A stretch of DNA of 51,497 nucleotides from an uncultured Lactobacillus sp. (GCF_947367125.1 NZ_CANBCQ010000014.1:1-51497); one strand, 5' to 3'. Shown: positions 15,531 to 23,587, numbered from the stretch's first letter. Program-made: numbers and translations. Notes: generated by a model not told the origin, from the letters alone.

Positions 15531-16640
15531 TTACTCTTCATTATCAAAAAATTGTTGCATCTTTCTCATTTCTGAACCAGCTAAATCAACGCTAATTAAA
15601 TCATTATACTCATGATCACTAACGTCACCTAGACCATATTCAGTTAAAATTTTTAATTGAAAACCGTCTTCTGAACGATCTTCAATTAAGCCTAAACGAT
15701 CGGGATAATGATAAATTGCATCACTGATTTTTATAACGCGATTTTCTGGCCAATTCTCGATTATTTCTGCTGGTGATTTAATCTCATCTCGCAATTTAAC
15801 TGAACGTTCTAGCTTGTCTGGATCAAAAATACCATTGTGCTTTTGCCATTGAACCAAAAAATTAAAGAAGGCCAAACGTTCTGAATCTTCAGTAATATGC
15901 GTTATATGACTCCTAGCAATCACTGCAATTGATTCAACCTGCCCTAACTCATTGATGCTCTCCAATACCAGATTATCATCGTCATACTTGAGTACTTTAC
16001 CAATAGCAAAACTACCATATTGATCATCAAAGGTATAATCAAAATAAATTTCAACCAGATCCAAGTCGTTAGTGAATTCTTGCTTCTGTGATTGCCGCAG
16101 ATACTGAGTAAACAAGCGATTATCAATGGCATTTGTATCAACACAAACAATATCATCGAGTGGTATAACGGTAGCGTAATGTTCAAGCGTTAATTCATTG
16201 CGTTCCAAAATACGTACTTCATGTTGATCAAGTTGAGTAATTAAGCCAGTGTAAGTAGCACCTGTATTCACCTCAAAAGTTGTAAAGGGTTGCGCGTCAG
16301 CTACGTTAATCAGTAAATCATGCAGATTAGTAAAATCCCAGGCTAACACTGTCTTATTTAATTGCTCTAAGTTAAATGAATCCTTAACTTGGGTAATCAT
16401 ATAATAGCGTAGATTAGGCGTATCGTCTTCAATCTTAGCTACTTGATCTTCTTTAATAAAGACTATTCCACCTAAATTACCGCCTTGATCGACTGATTCA
16501 AAGGTAATCCAGCCATGATGTTGCGTGATAATGCGGCCAATATAGTAAGAATTTGCATCAACTACCGTAATACTTGCATCCCCATCTAAGTTATATTTTT
16601 CTTGATCAGCCTTAAGCGTGATTTGTACAAGTTTATTCAA
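15531..16640 (-). CDS. Hypothetical protein with four divergent tandem repeats
   Basis: A 369-residue soluble, acidic protein. The start is a TTG at 16640 behind GAGGGGG. The sequence appears to consist of four related units. Each has a beta-rich G-x-I-x-x-H/D core and ends in a short acidic I-x-x-I/V-D/E turn: YYIGRIITQHHGWITFES..VAKIED; TYTGLITQLDQHEVRIL..IVCVDT; FAIGKVLKYDDDNLVLES..ITHITE; and DRLGLIEDRSEDGFQLKI..LISVDL. The pattern recalls Sm-like barrels. Function unknown. It sits alone upstream of a surface protein gene but is itself not exported. Confidence 0.7.
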   Translation of the reverse strand: MNKLVQITLKADQEKYNLDGDASITVVDANSYYIGRIITQHHGWITFESVDQGGNLGGIVFIKEDQVAKIEDDTPNLRYYMITQVKDSFNLEQLNKTVLAWDFTNLHDLLINVADAQPFTTFEVNTGATYTGLITQLDQHEVRILERNELTLEHYATVIPLDDIVCVDTNAIDNRLFTQYLRQSQKQEFTNDLDLVEIYFDYTFDDQYGSFAIGKVLKYDDDNLVLESINELGQVESIAVIARSHITHITEDSERLAFFNFLVQWQKHNGIFDPDKLERSVKLRDEIKSPAEIIENWPENRVIKISDAIYHYPDRLGLIEDRSEDGFQLKILTEYGLGDVSDHEYNDLISVDLAGSEMRKMQQFFDNEE

Positions 16641-16703
16641 TTTTTCGCCCCCTCTTTTTTCTTCCGTGAATTTAATTGTCGCCTAATCATTATTTTTCTG
16701 CAA

Positions 16704-16732
16704 GAAAAAAGAAGATGGTTTAGCCATCTTCT
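16704..16732 (-). terminator. Terminator of the SLAP-protein gene
   Basis: GAAGATGG-ttta-(G)CCATCTTC with a T run on the minus strand. Confidence 0.88.
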
Positions 16733-16773
16733 AATATTGAGTTAATTCTGTAGAATTTTGGAGCTAACGAATA

Positions 16774-17925
16774 TTACTTCTTTTTTGCAGCTGCCTCAGC
16801 TTCTGCTGCTGTGTTTGAAGGGGTTAATGTCAAACCTATATTAACAAATTTAACATCACTAGCTTTAACATAGGCATCATTACCGACTTCAATTTGATCA
16901 ACGTTACCTGTAGCATAGAACTTAGTACCAACTAAATGGTAGAATAATTCTGCCTTGTTTTCACTTGGTACCCAAATGTATATGAGTTTATCTACTTTCA
17001 GATTTCCACCTTGTTTTACAATTTTTGCGCCATTGTGGTTTTGCATAGTACCGTCAGCATTATACACATCAGTATCCTTGACAAATTTGATATAGCCATA
17101 ATGTTCGTGATCATAATCATGCTTTACTAATTTTTTATCGGCAGTTACATCAATAGCTAAAAGCCAATTGTCTGTACCTTTTATTCTATACATTCCAGCT
17201 TGTGCTGCAGTTGATGGAAAATGATCAGCAAACGGAGTAACTTCTAGTTTATCTACAATAAACTTCGTACCAGCTTTGAGATTCTTTTTGATTGCTTTAC
17301 CTTGATTATCATAAATATTTACACCGTAAGCATTTTTTACGGTAACAGTTGCTTCCTCGGCATTAGTATTAGTAGCGTTGTTTGATTCATTGCTGGTTAA
17401 ATTTGATGCAGTATTAGTACTAATAACTGGGCCTAAATTATATGATCTAATATATTGCTTACGTGGCCCACCTACTCTAAAGTAACGTTTACCGTTTTTA
17501 AATTTATATGATCCACCATATGTAGTTACGGTTTCACCTTTATAAAATTTCCATTTCTTACTGTTGGCAGTCATACCATAAGGTGTCCTTTGAGTAGAAG
17601 TCCGGTATATATAAGCATTATGAGTAATCTTTCGGGTTACACCATCAATATTAGTTACTTTGATATATTCATCTTTATCTGTAACTTTGTAATATTGATC
17701 TCCATTTATAGTTACTGGTTTTGGATCTACATGAACACTACCATAAACGTAATATTTATGACCGGTACTATTTCCATCTTTATCATAAGCTAATGCGTTG
17801 TGCATAATAGTCTTGGTTATTGAAGAATCTGCTTGTACTGTATGAGCGCTAGTTGTAGTACTCAGGATAGGTGCCGTTCCCATTAAAGCTACTACAGAAA
17901 TTAACATGATTTTATTTTTTCTCAT
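16774..17925 (-). CDS. Secreted S-layer-type (SLAP-domain) surface protein
   Basis: A 383-residue protein with a signal peptide (residues 1 to about 32, core ISVVALMGTAPILSTTTSA). Two repeats of the Lactobacillus S-layer protein C-terminal (SLAP) domain follow at about 36-100 and 101-170, recognised by ITKTIMHNALAYDKDGN, KYYVYGSVHV, KVTDKDEYIKVTNIDG and the parallel ITHNAYIYR..YFRVGG..YIRSYN. A Ser/Asn/Thr linker leads to a third region with further SLAP-like motifs (VTVKNAYGVNIYDNQGKAI, DAYVKASDV). The tail is Ala/Lys-rich. SLAP domains anchor proteins non-covalently to cell-wall polymers. The role of the third region is unknown. Confidence 0.85.
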   Translation of the reverse strand: MRKNKIMLISVVALMGTAPILSTTTSAHTVQADSSITKTIMHNALAYDKDGNSTGHKYYVYGSVHVDPKPVTINGDQYYKVTDKDEYIKVTNIDGVTRKITHNAYIYRTSTQRTPYGMTANSKKWKFYKGETVTTYGGSYKFKNGKRYFRVGGPRKQYIRSYNLGPVISTNTASNLTSNESNNATNTNAEEATVTVKNAYGVNIYDNQGKAIKKNLKAGTKFIVDKLEVTPFADHFPSTAAQAGMYRIKGTDNWLLAIDVTADKKLVKHDYDHEHYGYIKFVKDTDVYNADGTMQNHNGAKIVKQGGNLKVDKLIYIWVPSENKAELFYHLVGTKFYATGNVDQIEVGNDAYVKASDVKFVNIGLTLTPSNTAAEAEAAAKKK

Positions 17926-17986
17926 TATTAACCACCCTTTGAAAATCTCTATACTTCAATTATCTTACTTTGTATAAACTTAGACA

Positions 17987-18024
17987 ACAAAAATAGCATC
18001 AAATCATATTGATTTGATGCTATT
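17987..18024 (-). terminator. Terminator of the holin-helveticin operon
   Basis: A perfect 15-bp stem, AATAGCATCAAATCA / TGATTTGATGCTATT, with a 3-nt loop and a T run on the minus strand. Confidence 0.92.
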
Positions 18025-18043
18025 AAGGCTAAAATTTACAAAT

Positions 18044-18979
18044 TTAGTCCCAAGCTAATTCATAAACCTTATTTGAAACAGTTTTATTTTTACCGTTAAC
18101 ATTAGCATGGTATGCAACAGTTAAGTAACCGTGATTTTCATCAATAATTTGGATACTTTCAACTTCACTATGTTCACCTGAAATATCTAATCCACCAAAT
18201 GCACTTAAGTTTACATTTTCCCATTGAGATTGATCATTACGTGCATAAAACGGAATTTTTACAATTTCCTTGTGATAGTATGACCATGAACCATTACTTA
18301 AACTTGGTGATTTTTGACTAGTAATATAAATATTACCAGAATTATCAAGATCATAACCTTGTACAGAGTTTAAAACAGATCCATACAAACCATATACTGT
18401 AAAACTAGTTTCACATTGATAATTTCCCATATTTACGAAACCATTATTTCCAGCCTCATCTAATGCATTATTAATGACATTTAGGTCATAAATTGAAAAG
18501 TGGCCTGTTCCATTATTCTCAATAGTAGCAATTAAAAGCATACTATAATCTGGTGAAACTGCTACTTCAGCGCGTTCCATTTCATCACCAGAGCATTGAT
18601 CTTCAGGATTACCTGCGCGGTTCAAGTATGCTAAACGTGGGAATTCAGTATTTGATGAAGCATATGATTTGTATCTAATATCTGCTCGAGCAATTTGAGA
18701 AGCCCATTTATTCTTGTTTTTAGTACCAACGAACCATTTACCAGATCTACCTGAATATTCCCAAGTTTGGGTGTGTCCAGCTGCTGCACCTACTAAAGTA
18801 AGCACAGGGGTTGTCACGTTGCCACGGAAGCCACGCAATACATGTGTTTCTGTCTGGTTATTTCTTAACTGTAAACCATAAACATACTTTGATCCTACAT
18901 TACCTTTTTGAACTACAGCTCTGTAACCTGTATTCATATCGAATCTATCTAAAATTCTAATATTTGTTGCATCTAACAT
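18044..18979 (-). CDS. hlvJ: Helveticin J-family class III bacteriocin
   Basis: A 311-residue protein closely resembling helveticin J. It has the conserved stretches NIRILDRFDMNTGYRAVVQK, GSKYVYGLQLR, GHTQTWEYSG, FPRLAYLNRAGN, VAVSPDYSMLLIATIENN, SVQGYDLDNSGNIYI and SEVESIQIIDENHGYLTVAY. The family is a heat-labile protein bacteriocin active on related lactobacilli. No signal peptide or double-glycine leader is present, so export needs another route. The gene is 29 nt downstream of a holin gene and has a strong CGGAGG ribosome site. It is slightly shorter than helveticin J itself (333 residues). Confidence 0.92.
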   Translation of the reverse strand: MLDATNIRILDRFDMNTGYRAVVQKGNVGSKYVYGLQLRNNQTETHVLRGFRGNVTTPVLTLVGAAAGHTQTWEYSGRSGKWFVGTKNKNKWASQIARADIRYKSYASSNTEFPRLAYLNRAGNPEDQCSGDEMERAEVAVSPDYSMLLIATIENNGTGHFSIYDLNVINNALDEAGNNGFVNMGNYQCETSFTVYGLYGSVLNSVQGYDLDNSGNIYITSQKSPSLSNGSWSYYHKEIVKIPFYARNDQSQWENVNLSAFGGLDISGEHSEVESIQIIDENHGYLTVAYHANVNGKNKTVSNKVYELAWD

Positions 18980-19008
18980 AATAAAACCTCCGAAAAATTA
19001 AAAAACTA

Positions 19009-19326
19009 CTACTTATCCTGAGTTTGCTCATTCATCTGTTTAGCCACTTCCGCAAAGATGTCCTGCACTTCTTGCCTGTTCAGCTTGAAGCCTTTTGCTT
19101 CAAGGCTGTTCACTACTGCGTTGCCAACACGGTTAATCTTCTGTTCGTCAGAAAGATTTTCTTTGTCGTATAAGCGTACATAGCTTTTCATTAAGCTATC
19201 TGCAGTATTGCGGAATTGCTCTAAGCGTTTATTCTTGAAATGAACTCTGCTCAAGATGCCAATACCTACTACGCTAATTACCCATAACGCCAGAGTAATC
19301 AGCTCAACGTAATCATGAATATCCAT
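19009..19326 (-). CDS. Phage holin, LL-H / holin_6-like
   Basis: A 105-residue protein with one strong N-terminal membrane span (about residues 8-26, LITLALWVISVVGIGIL), then a charged amphipathic C-terminus: FRNTADSLMKSYVRLYDKE, VVNSLEAKGFKLNRQEVQD, ending QTQDK. This matches the layout of LL-H-type holins of Lactobacillus phages. The ATG at 19326 has AGAGGTGA upstream at a longish 9-12 nt spacing. A GTG at 19395 is the other option. It is the first gene of an operon with helveticin J, and probably forms membrane lesions that let the leaderless bacteriocin out. Confidence 0.82.
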   Translation of the reverse strand: MDIHDYVELITLALWVISVVGIGILSRVHFKNKRLEQFRNTADSLMKSYVRLYDKENLSDEQKINRVGNAVVNSLEAKGFKLNRQEVQDIFAEVAKQMNEQTQDK

Positions 19327-19370
19327 AATTGAATGAATCACCTCTCTTTTGATCAAACGATCCAAGGGGG

Positions 19371-19385
19371 CTAACGAATGTCCAT
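19371..19385 (-). other. Four-codon leader with duplicated start region
   Basis: Upstream of the holin start, AGAGGTGA + 6 nt + ATGGACATTC parallels the holin's own AGAGGTGA + 11 nt + ATGGATATTC. The upstream copy opens a 4-codon frame ending in TAG. It may be a decayed duplication or a regulatory leader. Confidence 0.3.
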
Positions 19386-19434
19386 TGGACTTCACCTCTG
19401 TTTGATAATGTTCAACAAGACACTAATACACTTG

Positions 19435-19487
19435 ATTTATATTAGTTTTTAGACTAATATAAATGTATAAGAAATAACCGAAAGCTG
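19435..19487 (-). promoter_or_regulatory. Predicted holin-operon promoter overlaid by 12-bp inverted repeat
   Basis: On the minus strand TTTACC (19487-19492 region) precedes TATACA (19464-19469) by 17 nt. A perfect inverted repeat, ATTTATATTAGT / ACTAATATAAAT with a 6-nt spacer, covers 19435-19464. It thus spans the inferred transcription start and early leader, which is a repressor-operator arrangement. ACTAAT/ATTAGT hexamers also occur at 19422 and 19571. Confidence 0.55.
19441..19455. repeat. Left copy of ATTAGTTTTTAsACTA direct repeat
   Basis: ATTAGTTTTTAGACT here, continuing ACTA, matches 20456-20470 (ATTAGTTTTTACACT, continuing ACTA) with one mismatch. The copies flank the repressor-protease pair. 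This copy is also half of the inverted repeat in the holin promoter. Confidence 0.5.
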
Positions 19488-19543
19488 GTAAATGTTCCGC
19501 CAAGAATTTTATTAACTTAGGTTGTTTTCTTTTTCATATCTCG

Positions 19544-19576
19544 TTGACAATATTTACTATAAGTTAATTAACTAAT
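19544..19576 (+). promoter_or_regulatory. Predicted repressor-gene promoter with palindrome
   Basis: A consensus TTGACA at 19544-19549 is followed by the 12-bp palindrome AGTTAATTAACT (19562-19573), which covers the expected -10 position, and by ACTAAT at 19571-19576. No perfect -10 is visible at 17 nt. The layout fits autoregulation. Confidence 0.45.
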
Positions 19577-19639
19577 TATGTCAATAAAAAAAGCTAAAAA
19601 ACTATTATTTTTCGAACAAGTATTCCTGAAAGGCTTGGT

Positions 19640-20011
19640 ATGATTGAGTTAGAGCGCACAAAAGAATTAGCAAAAAAATACAAAATGAATCTCCGTGAAG
19701 TAAATGACAAGGCAGGTTTAGGTAGAAATTCCATCTATAATTGGAAGAATCAAAGACCAGGAATTGATGCACTTAATGCAGTCGCAGATGTACTACATAC
19801 GTCAGCCGATTATTTAAGTGGTAAGACAAACAATCCTAGCCCGTCACCTAAAGGTGATGAAACTGGTGGTATTTCTATTGATGGTGAAGTACCATATTTC
19901 TATCATGGCTACACTATTCCAGAAGACTACCTGAACATAGTTCGTCAACTTATGGAACGTGATATCAAAAAAGGACTTATTAAACGACATGACAACAGCA
20001 GATCAGAATAA
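19640..20011 (+). CDS. XRE-family repressor, phage CI / ImmR-like
   Basis: A 123-residue protein. Residues 1-62 form a helix-turn-helix (LAKKYKMNLREVNDKAGLGR, NSIYNWKNQRPGIDALNAVA, DVLHTSADYLSG). The C-terminal part (PYFYHGYTIPEDYLNIVRQL) resembles the short tail of ImmR/CI-like repressors of integrative elements. AAAGG lies 6 nt before the ATG. It overlaps the metalloprotease gene downstream, and its own promoter region is shared with the divergent holin-helveticin operon. It is therefore the likely repressor of both. Confidence 0.82.
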   Translation: MIELERTKELAKKYKMNLREVNDKAGLGRNSIYNWKNQRPGIDALNAVADVLHTSADYLSGKTNNPSPSPKGDETGGISIDGEVPYFYHGYTIPEDYLNIVRQLMERDIKKGLIKRHDNSRSE

Positions 20012-20414
20012 ACAAGAACTCATAGACTGGTTATTAGCCTATGCTAAAAAACGTGATATTATGGTTGAATTAGTTGAAGTAAATCCAACTTACCCATCCA
20101 TTTCTTTAAAGAACTATAGATTCGCTGTCATTAATACTAATTGGCATCATCAAGAAGAAGTACCATTTTCAATAGGTCATGAGATTGGTCACATTATGCT
20201 GACTAATGGTGAAGTAGATTCTCGTCAATATATCACTTTTACAGAACAGAATTCCGAAGAAAGTCCAGCAGACATCTTTTCAATAAAGCTAATCTATAAT
20301 TACTCCTGCAAAATGGGTGATTGCTTCGAAGATCCAGGTTTATTTATGCAAGCATACGGGATACCAAATCGAGTAGCTGATGCAACTAAAGAGATATTTA
20401 AGCGAGCAGCTTAA
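19989..20414 (+). CDS. ImmA/IrrE-family metallo-endopeptidase
   Basis: A 141-residue protein from the ATG at 19989 (an in-frame ATG at 19959 is possible) that overlaps the repressor gene. The zinc-protease motif HEIGH lies at about residue 64 in FSIGHEIGHIML, and a downstream ESPADIF supplies the third-ligand-type acidic helix (family M78). In ICEBs1 of B. subtilis the ImmA protease cleaves the ImmR repressor to induce the element. The tandem XRE/ImmA arrangement here implies the same antirepressor role, with the holin-helveticin operon as likely output. Confidence 0.85.
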   Translation: MTTADQNKQELIDWLLAYAKKRDIMVELVEVNPTYPSISLKNYRFAVINTNWHHQEEVPFSIGHEIGHIMLTNGEVDSRQYITFTEQNSEESPADIFSIKLIYNYSCKMGDCFEDPGLFMQAYGIPNRVADATKEIFKRAA

Positions 20415-20455
20415 CCATCAACTTCTATATTGATTTGATTACTAAAAGTTTTAGC

Positions 20456-20470
20456 ATTAGTTTTTACACT
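20456..20470. repeat. Right copy of ATTAGTTTTTAsACTA direct repeat
   Basis: It lies 42 nt after the protease stop codon and repeats the operator-like sequence at 19441 with one mismatch. It could be an additional repressor site or a footprint of insertion. Confidence 0.5.
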
Positions 20471-20489
20471 ACTTAAAATCCAATTAAAC

Positions 20490-20523
20490 AAAAAATCGCT
20501 ACTCAATTGAGTAACGATTTTTT
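20490..20523. terminator. Bidirectional terminator between protease and ClC genes
   Basis: AAATCG-c-TACTCA-at-TGAGTA-a-CGATTT with A and T runs on both sides serves the convergent genes. Confidence 0.88.
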
Positions 20524-22083
20524 CTATCCATCCAGTTCAACGCCTTGCAAGTCCTTCATCTTGCTATAAACCGCGCCACGTTGACTTGAATCAAACTCCA
20601 GAATAAGCATATCTCCGCCGCGAATTACCGTTTGACCATTTGGTATGATCTCATCCCCATCACGGTGAATTGTTCTTACCCTAGTATCAACTGGCCATTG
20701 AACCTCAGAAATGGTTTTATCAACCAGTCTACTGCTCTCATAGACCGGCAGAGCCATTGTATCAGCCTGACCAGTATAGTTAGCCTTGTGGTCACTACTC
20801 TTGTCCATAGCGGCTGCGAGCAAGCCATAAATTGGTTTCCCGCCAAGCAGTTCATCAACTAACAAAGCAATAAAAGCAACTACAGCTAGCGGCATTAAGT
20901 GAAGTAAGGATCCGACCATTTCGGTAATCAAGATAATTGCCGTAAACGGGGCCCGAATAATTGCCGCAAAATAACCAGCCATTGAGAAAATAACCAAGTT
21001 AACCACCAAGCGTTGCGGCATTAATCCCAGTTGCACCATTAACAAGCCATAAGTAGCACCAATTAAGGCACCCATCGTTAAAATTGGCAAAAAGATCCCA
21101 CTAGGCAGACCAGAGTCATAGGCTACAATTGAAAAGACAATTCTCATCACATAATAGAAAGCAAGTAACCCAACAATGCCCCAGCCTGTTTTAGTAATCA
21201 TCTTTGGCAAAGACAGGATCAAGCGATTACCTGGACCAGTAATTAAAGGCCAGAAATAAGCAATTGGAATTAAGATTGCCAGAGGAATAAGTCCATACAA
21301 CCATCGAGGCAAAAAGGTGATTTTAGCATAGACCTTCTTTAAACTGAATAAACCAACTTTATATAAATGACCTAATAAGCCTAATAGAATTCCCAAGACA
21401 AGCAAATGCCAGTATAACGGGAGTGGAAATGAATAGTTATATTGAATTGCTAAGGCGTGATGAATACCAAATAAGTTTGAAACGACAAAGTTTGAGGCGA
21501 TTGCGCCAGCTAAGGCATTCATCCAAACTAATGGTGAAAAGTTATGAAATACTTCTTCAAGAACAAATAAAGCACCACTTAAAGGAGCGCCAAAAGCGGC
21601 AGACAAACCGCTGGAAGCACCAGTAGCCAGAAGTACTCTAGTCTTCAATTTGTTTTGCTTGCAGCCTTGGGCTACACCTTGCCCAATTGTTGAGCCTAAT
21701 TGCAATGATGGTCCTTCTGGTCCTAAAAAAAGTCCGGTACCAATTACCAAAATACCACCGATTAATTTCCGCCACAGAATCGGAAACCATTGCAAAGATA
21801 ATTTCCCCTGCAATTGCAGTTTTACTTCTGGAATACCAGAACCACCCACATGTGGGTATTGCTTAACAAAGTATCCAGCAATTACTGCTACTGCAATAAA
21901 GCCAATGATAATTGCAATAAACCATAATGGATTTTGATGCGCTAATTGAAATAAATACAGCCAAAATCCTGATGTCTTCTCAATTCCAAATCTGAATATG
22001 CCAACTACCACTCCGGTACAGATACCTACTAGTAAAGCTTGTAACAAGAGTTTAATGTTGGTTTTATTTGCCTCGTCTTTCAT
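20524..22083 (-). CDS. ClC-family chloride/proton antiporter with RCK_C-like tail
   Basis: A 519-residue protein; GGGAG just upstream supports the ATG at 22083 over 22119. ClC selectivity motifs are GGSGIPE, GPEGP (carrying the gating glutamate), and GLPSGIFLP. LFVLEEVFHN carries the internal proton glutamate typical of exchangers. After the membrane part, about 80 residues (TISEVQWPVDTRVRTIHRDG..GGDMLILEF) form a TrkA-C/RCK_C-like regulatory domain. Chloride or fluoride export or acid resistance are the usual roles. GPEGP and EE point to a Cl-/H+ exchanger. Confidence 0.9.
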   Translation of the reverse strand: MKDEANKTNIKLLLQALLVGICTGVVVGIFRFGIEKTSGFWLYLFQLAHQNPLWFIAIIIGFIAVAVIAGYFVKQYPHVGGSGIPEVKLQLQGKLSLQWFPILWRKLIGGILVIGTGLFLGPEGPSLQLGSTIGQGVAQGCKQNKLKTRVLLATGASSGLSAAFGAPLSGALFVLEEVFHNFSPLVWMNALAGAIASNFVVSNLFGIHHALAIQYNYSFPLPLYWHLLVLGILLGLLGHLYKVGLFSLKKVYAKITFLPRWLYGLIPLAILIPIAYFWPLITGPGNRLILSLPKMITKTGWGIVGLLAFYYVMRIVFSIVAYDSGLPSGIFLPILTMGALIGATYGLLMVQLGLMPQRLVVNLVIFSMAGYFAAIIRAPFTAIILITEMVGSLLHLMPLAVVAFIALLVDELLGGKPIYGLLAAAMDKSSDHKANYTGQADTMALPVYESSRLVDKTISEVQWPVDTRVRTIHRDGDEIIPNGQTVIRGGDMLILEFDSSQRGAVYSKMKDLQGVELDG

Positions 22084-22128
22084 TTTTTCTCCCTTACAAA
22101 AAAACGTGTCAAAGACCATTTTACACTA

Positions 22129-22165
22129 AAAAAGCCAGCTAGATTGTTCTAACTGACTTTTTTTT
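22129..22165. terminator. Terminator downstream of gnd
   Basis: GCCAGcTAGA-ttgt-TCTAaCTGaC with flanking A and T runs. It would act mainly on gnd transcripts (minus strand) and lies upstream of the ClC gene. Confidence 0.7.
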
Positions 22166-22166
22166 C

Positions 22167-22180
22167 GTTTCACATGAAAC
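22167..22180. other. parS-like inverted repeat
   Basis: GTTTCACATGAAAC, identical to the site at 7774-7787 and one base from the parS core. It lies 3 nt downstream of gnd. Confidence 0.35.
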
Positions 22181-22183
22181 TAT

Positions 22184-23587
22184 TTATTTTTCTTCATACC
22201 ATTCAGTGTGGAAGACGCCTTCACGATCATTTCTCAAGTAAGTATGAGCACCGAAGTAGTCACGTTGACCTTGAATCATGTTAGCTGGCAAGTTTGGATT
22301 AAAAATTGATTCCAACCAGTTAAGAGCTGCACTCAAAGTTGGGGTTGGAACACCGCACTTAGTAGCAAATTCAACTGACTTGCGTAATGCTGGCAAGTTT
22401 TCTTCCATCAACTTACGGAAGTAATCATCTTGGAACAAGTTCATGAGCTTATCGTTCTTGTCGTAGGCATTTTCAATATCCTTTAACATTGCGGAACGAA
22501 TGATACAACCTGCTTCCCAATCTTGAGCGATTGACTTGTATCTAAGGTCCCAATCATAAGCTTCTGCAGCCATAGTTAATTGTTGGAAACCTTGAGCATA
22601 TGCGACAGCTTGGGCTAATTGCAATGATTTTTCAAACACGTCAACCATATCATCAGGAATTTCACCCTTGTATTCAAACTTGGTTGGCTTAATGCCTTTT
22701 TCGATAGCAAGATGCGCTTGCTTACTCATGAAACGAGCCATAACTGCTTCAGCGATTACCGTTACAGGTGCACCAAGGGCAACACCATCTTCAAGCATCC
22801 AGTTACCAGTACCCTTGTAAGAAGCAACATTCAAAATGTGGTCAATCACGTGATCTGGAGTTAAATCATCTTTTTGAGCCAAAACCTTTGAAGTAATTTC
22901 ACTAAGATATGCTTCTACCTTGCCATGGTTCCACTTATCAAAGATTTCTGACATTTCGTCATCGCTCTTGTGGGCAACATCACGGAGCAAGTTGTAAACT
23001 TCTGAGAATTCTTGCATAATTCCGTATTCGATACCGTTATGTACCATCTTGACATAGTGACCAGCACCTTCAGGCCCCATGTAGTAGACACATGGCTTGC
23101 CTTCAGTATTCTTAGCGGCGATTGCTTCAAGAATTGGAGCAACTTCCTTATAAGCTGGTTCATCACCACCGGGCATCAAAGCAGGACCATTCAAGGCACC
23201 CTCTTCACCACCGGAAACACCCATTCCGATGAAGTGAATGCCATGCTTTTCCATTTCGTGGAAACGGCGGTTAGTGTCGTGGTAATTTGAATTACCACCA
23301 TCAATTAAAATATCGCCTTTATCCAAAAGTGGCAGCAATTTTTGTAAAGTTTGATCCACTGGATCGCCCGCCATAATTTGAATCAAAATCTTGCGTGGCT
23401 TTTCAAGTGAATTTACAAATTCTTCCCAAGTGTAGCAAGGCTTTAATTTATCATCTTCGTATTTTGCGAAAGCATCAACTTCTGGCTTATCAATTGAGAA
23501 ACCCGAAACGGAAAAGCCGTGGTTTCTAACATTCAAAGCAAGGTTTTTGCCCATAACAGACAAACCAATAACGCCGAATTGTTGCAT
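22184..23587 (-). CDS. gnd: 6-phosphogluconate dehydrogenase (decarboxylating)
   Basis: A 467-residue enzyme that oxidises 6-phosphogluconate to ribulose 5-phosphate and CO2 with NADP+. The Rossmann motif is FGVIGLSVMGKNLALN, the substrate region includes GMGVSGGEEGALNGPALMPG, and the catalytic helix is GHYVKMVHNGIEYG. The length is normal. The ATG at 23587 follows GGAGG at 11-nt spacing; the longer start at 23605 overlaps that site. Gene without partner; the oxidative branch gives NADPH and pentoses in a homofermentative lactobacillus. Confidence 0.96.
   Translation of the reverse strand: MQQFGVIGLSVMGKNLALNVRNHGFSVSGFSIDKPEVDAFAKYEDDKLKPCYTWEEFVNSLEKPRKILIQIMAGDPVDQTLQKLLPLLDKGDILIDGGNSNYHDTNRRFHEMEKHGIHFIGMGVSGGEEGALNGPALMPGGDEPAYKEVAPILEAIAAKNTEGKPCVYYMGPEGAGHYVKMVHNGIEYGIMQEFSEVYNLLRDVAHKSDDEMSEIFDKWNHGKVEAYLSEITSKVLAQKDDLTPDHVIDHILNVASYKGTGNWMLEDGVALGAPVTVIAEAVMARFMSKQAHLAIEKGIKPTKFEYKGEIPDDMVDVFEKSLQLAQAVAYAQGFQQLTMAAEAYDWDLRYKSIAQDWEAGCIIRSAMLKDIENAYDKNDKLMNLFQDDYFRKLMEENLPALRKSVEFATKCGVPTPTLSAALNWLESIFNPNLPANMIQGQRDYFGAHTYLRNDREGVFHTEWYEEK

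Noticed and set aside
19435..19464. The 12-bp inverted repeat as a transcription terminator
   Set aside because: The arms are AT-only except two pairs, no T run follows on either strand, and it overlaps an inferred promoter, so an operator is more likely.
16774..20414. A complete prophage around the holin and repressor genes
   Set aside because: No integrase, terminase, capsid, tail or endolysin gene is present; only a regulatory pair, a holin and a bacteriocin remain.
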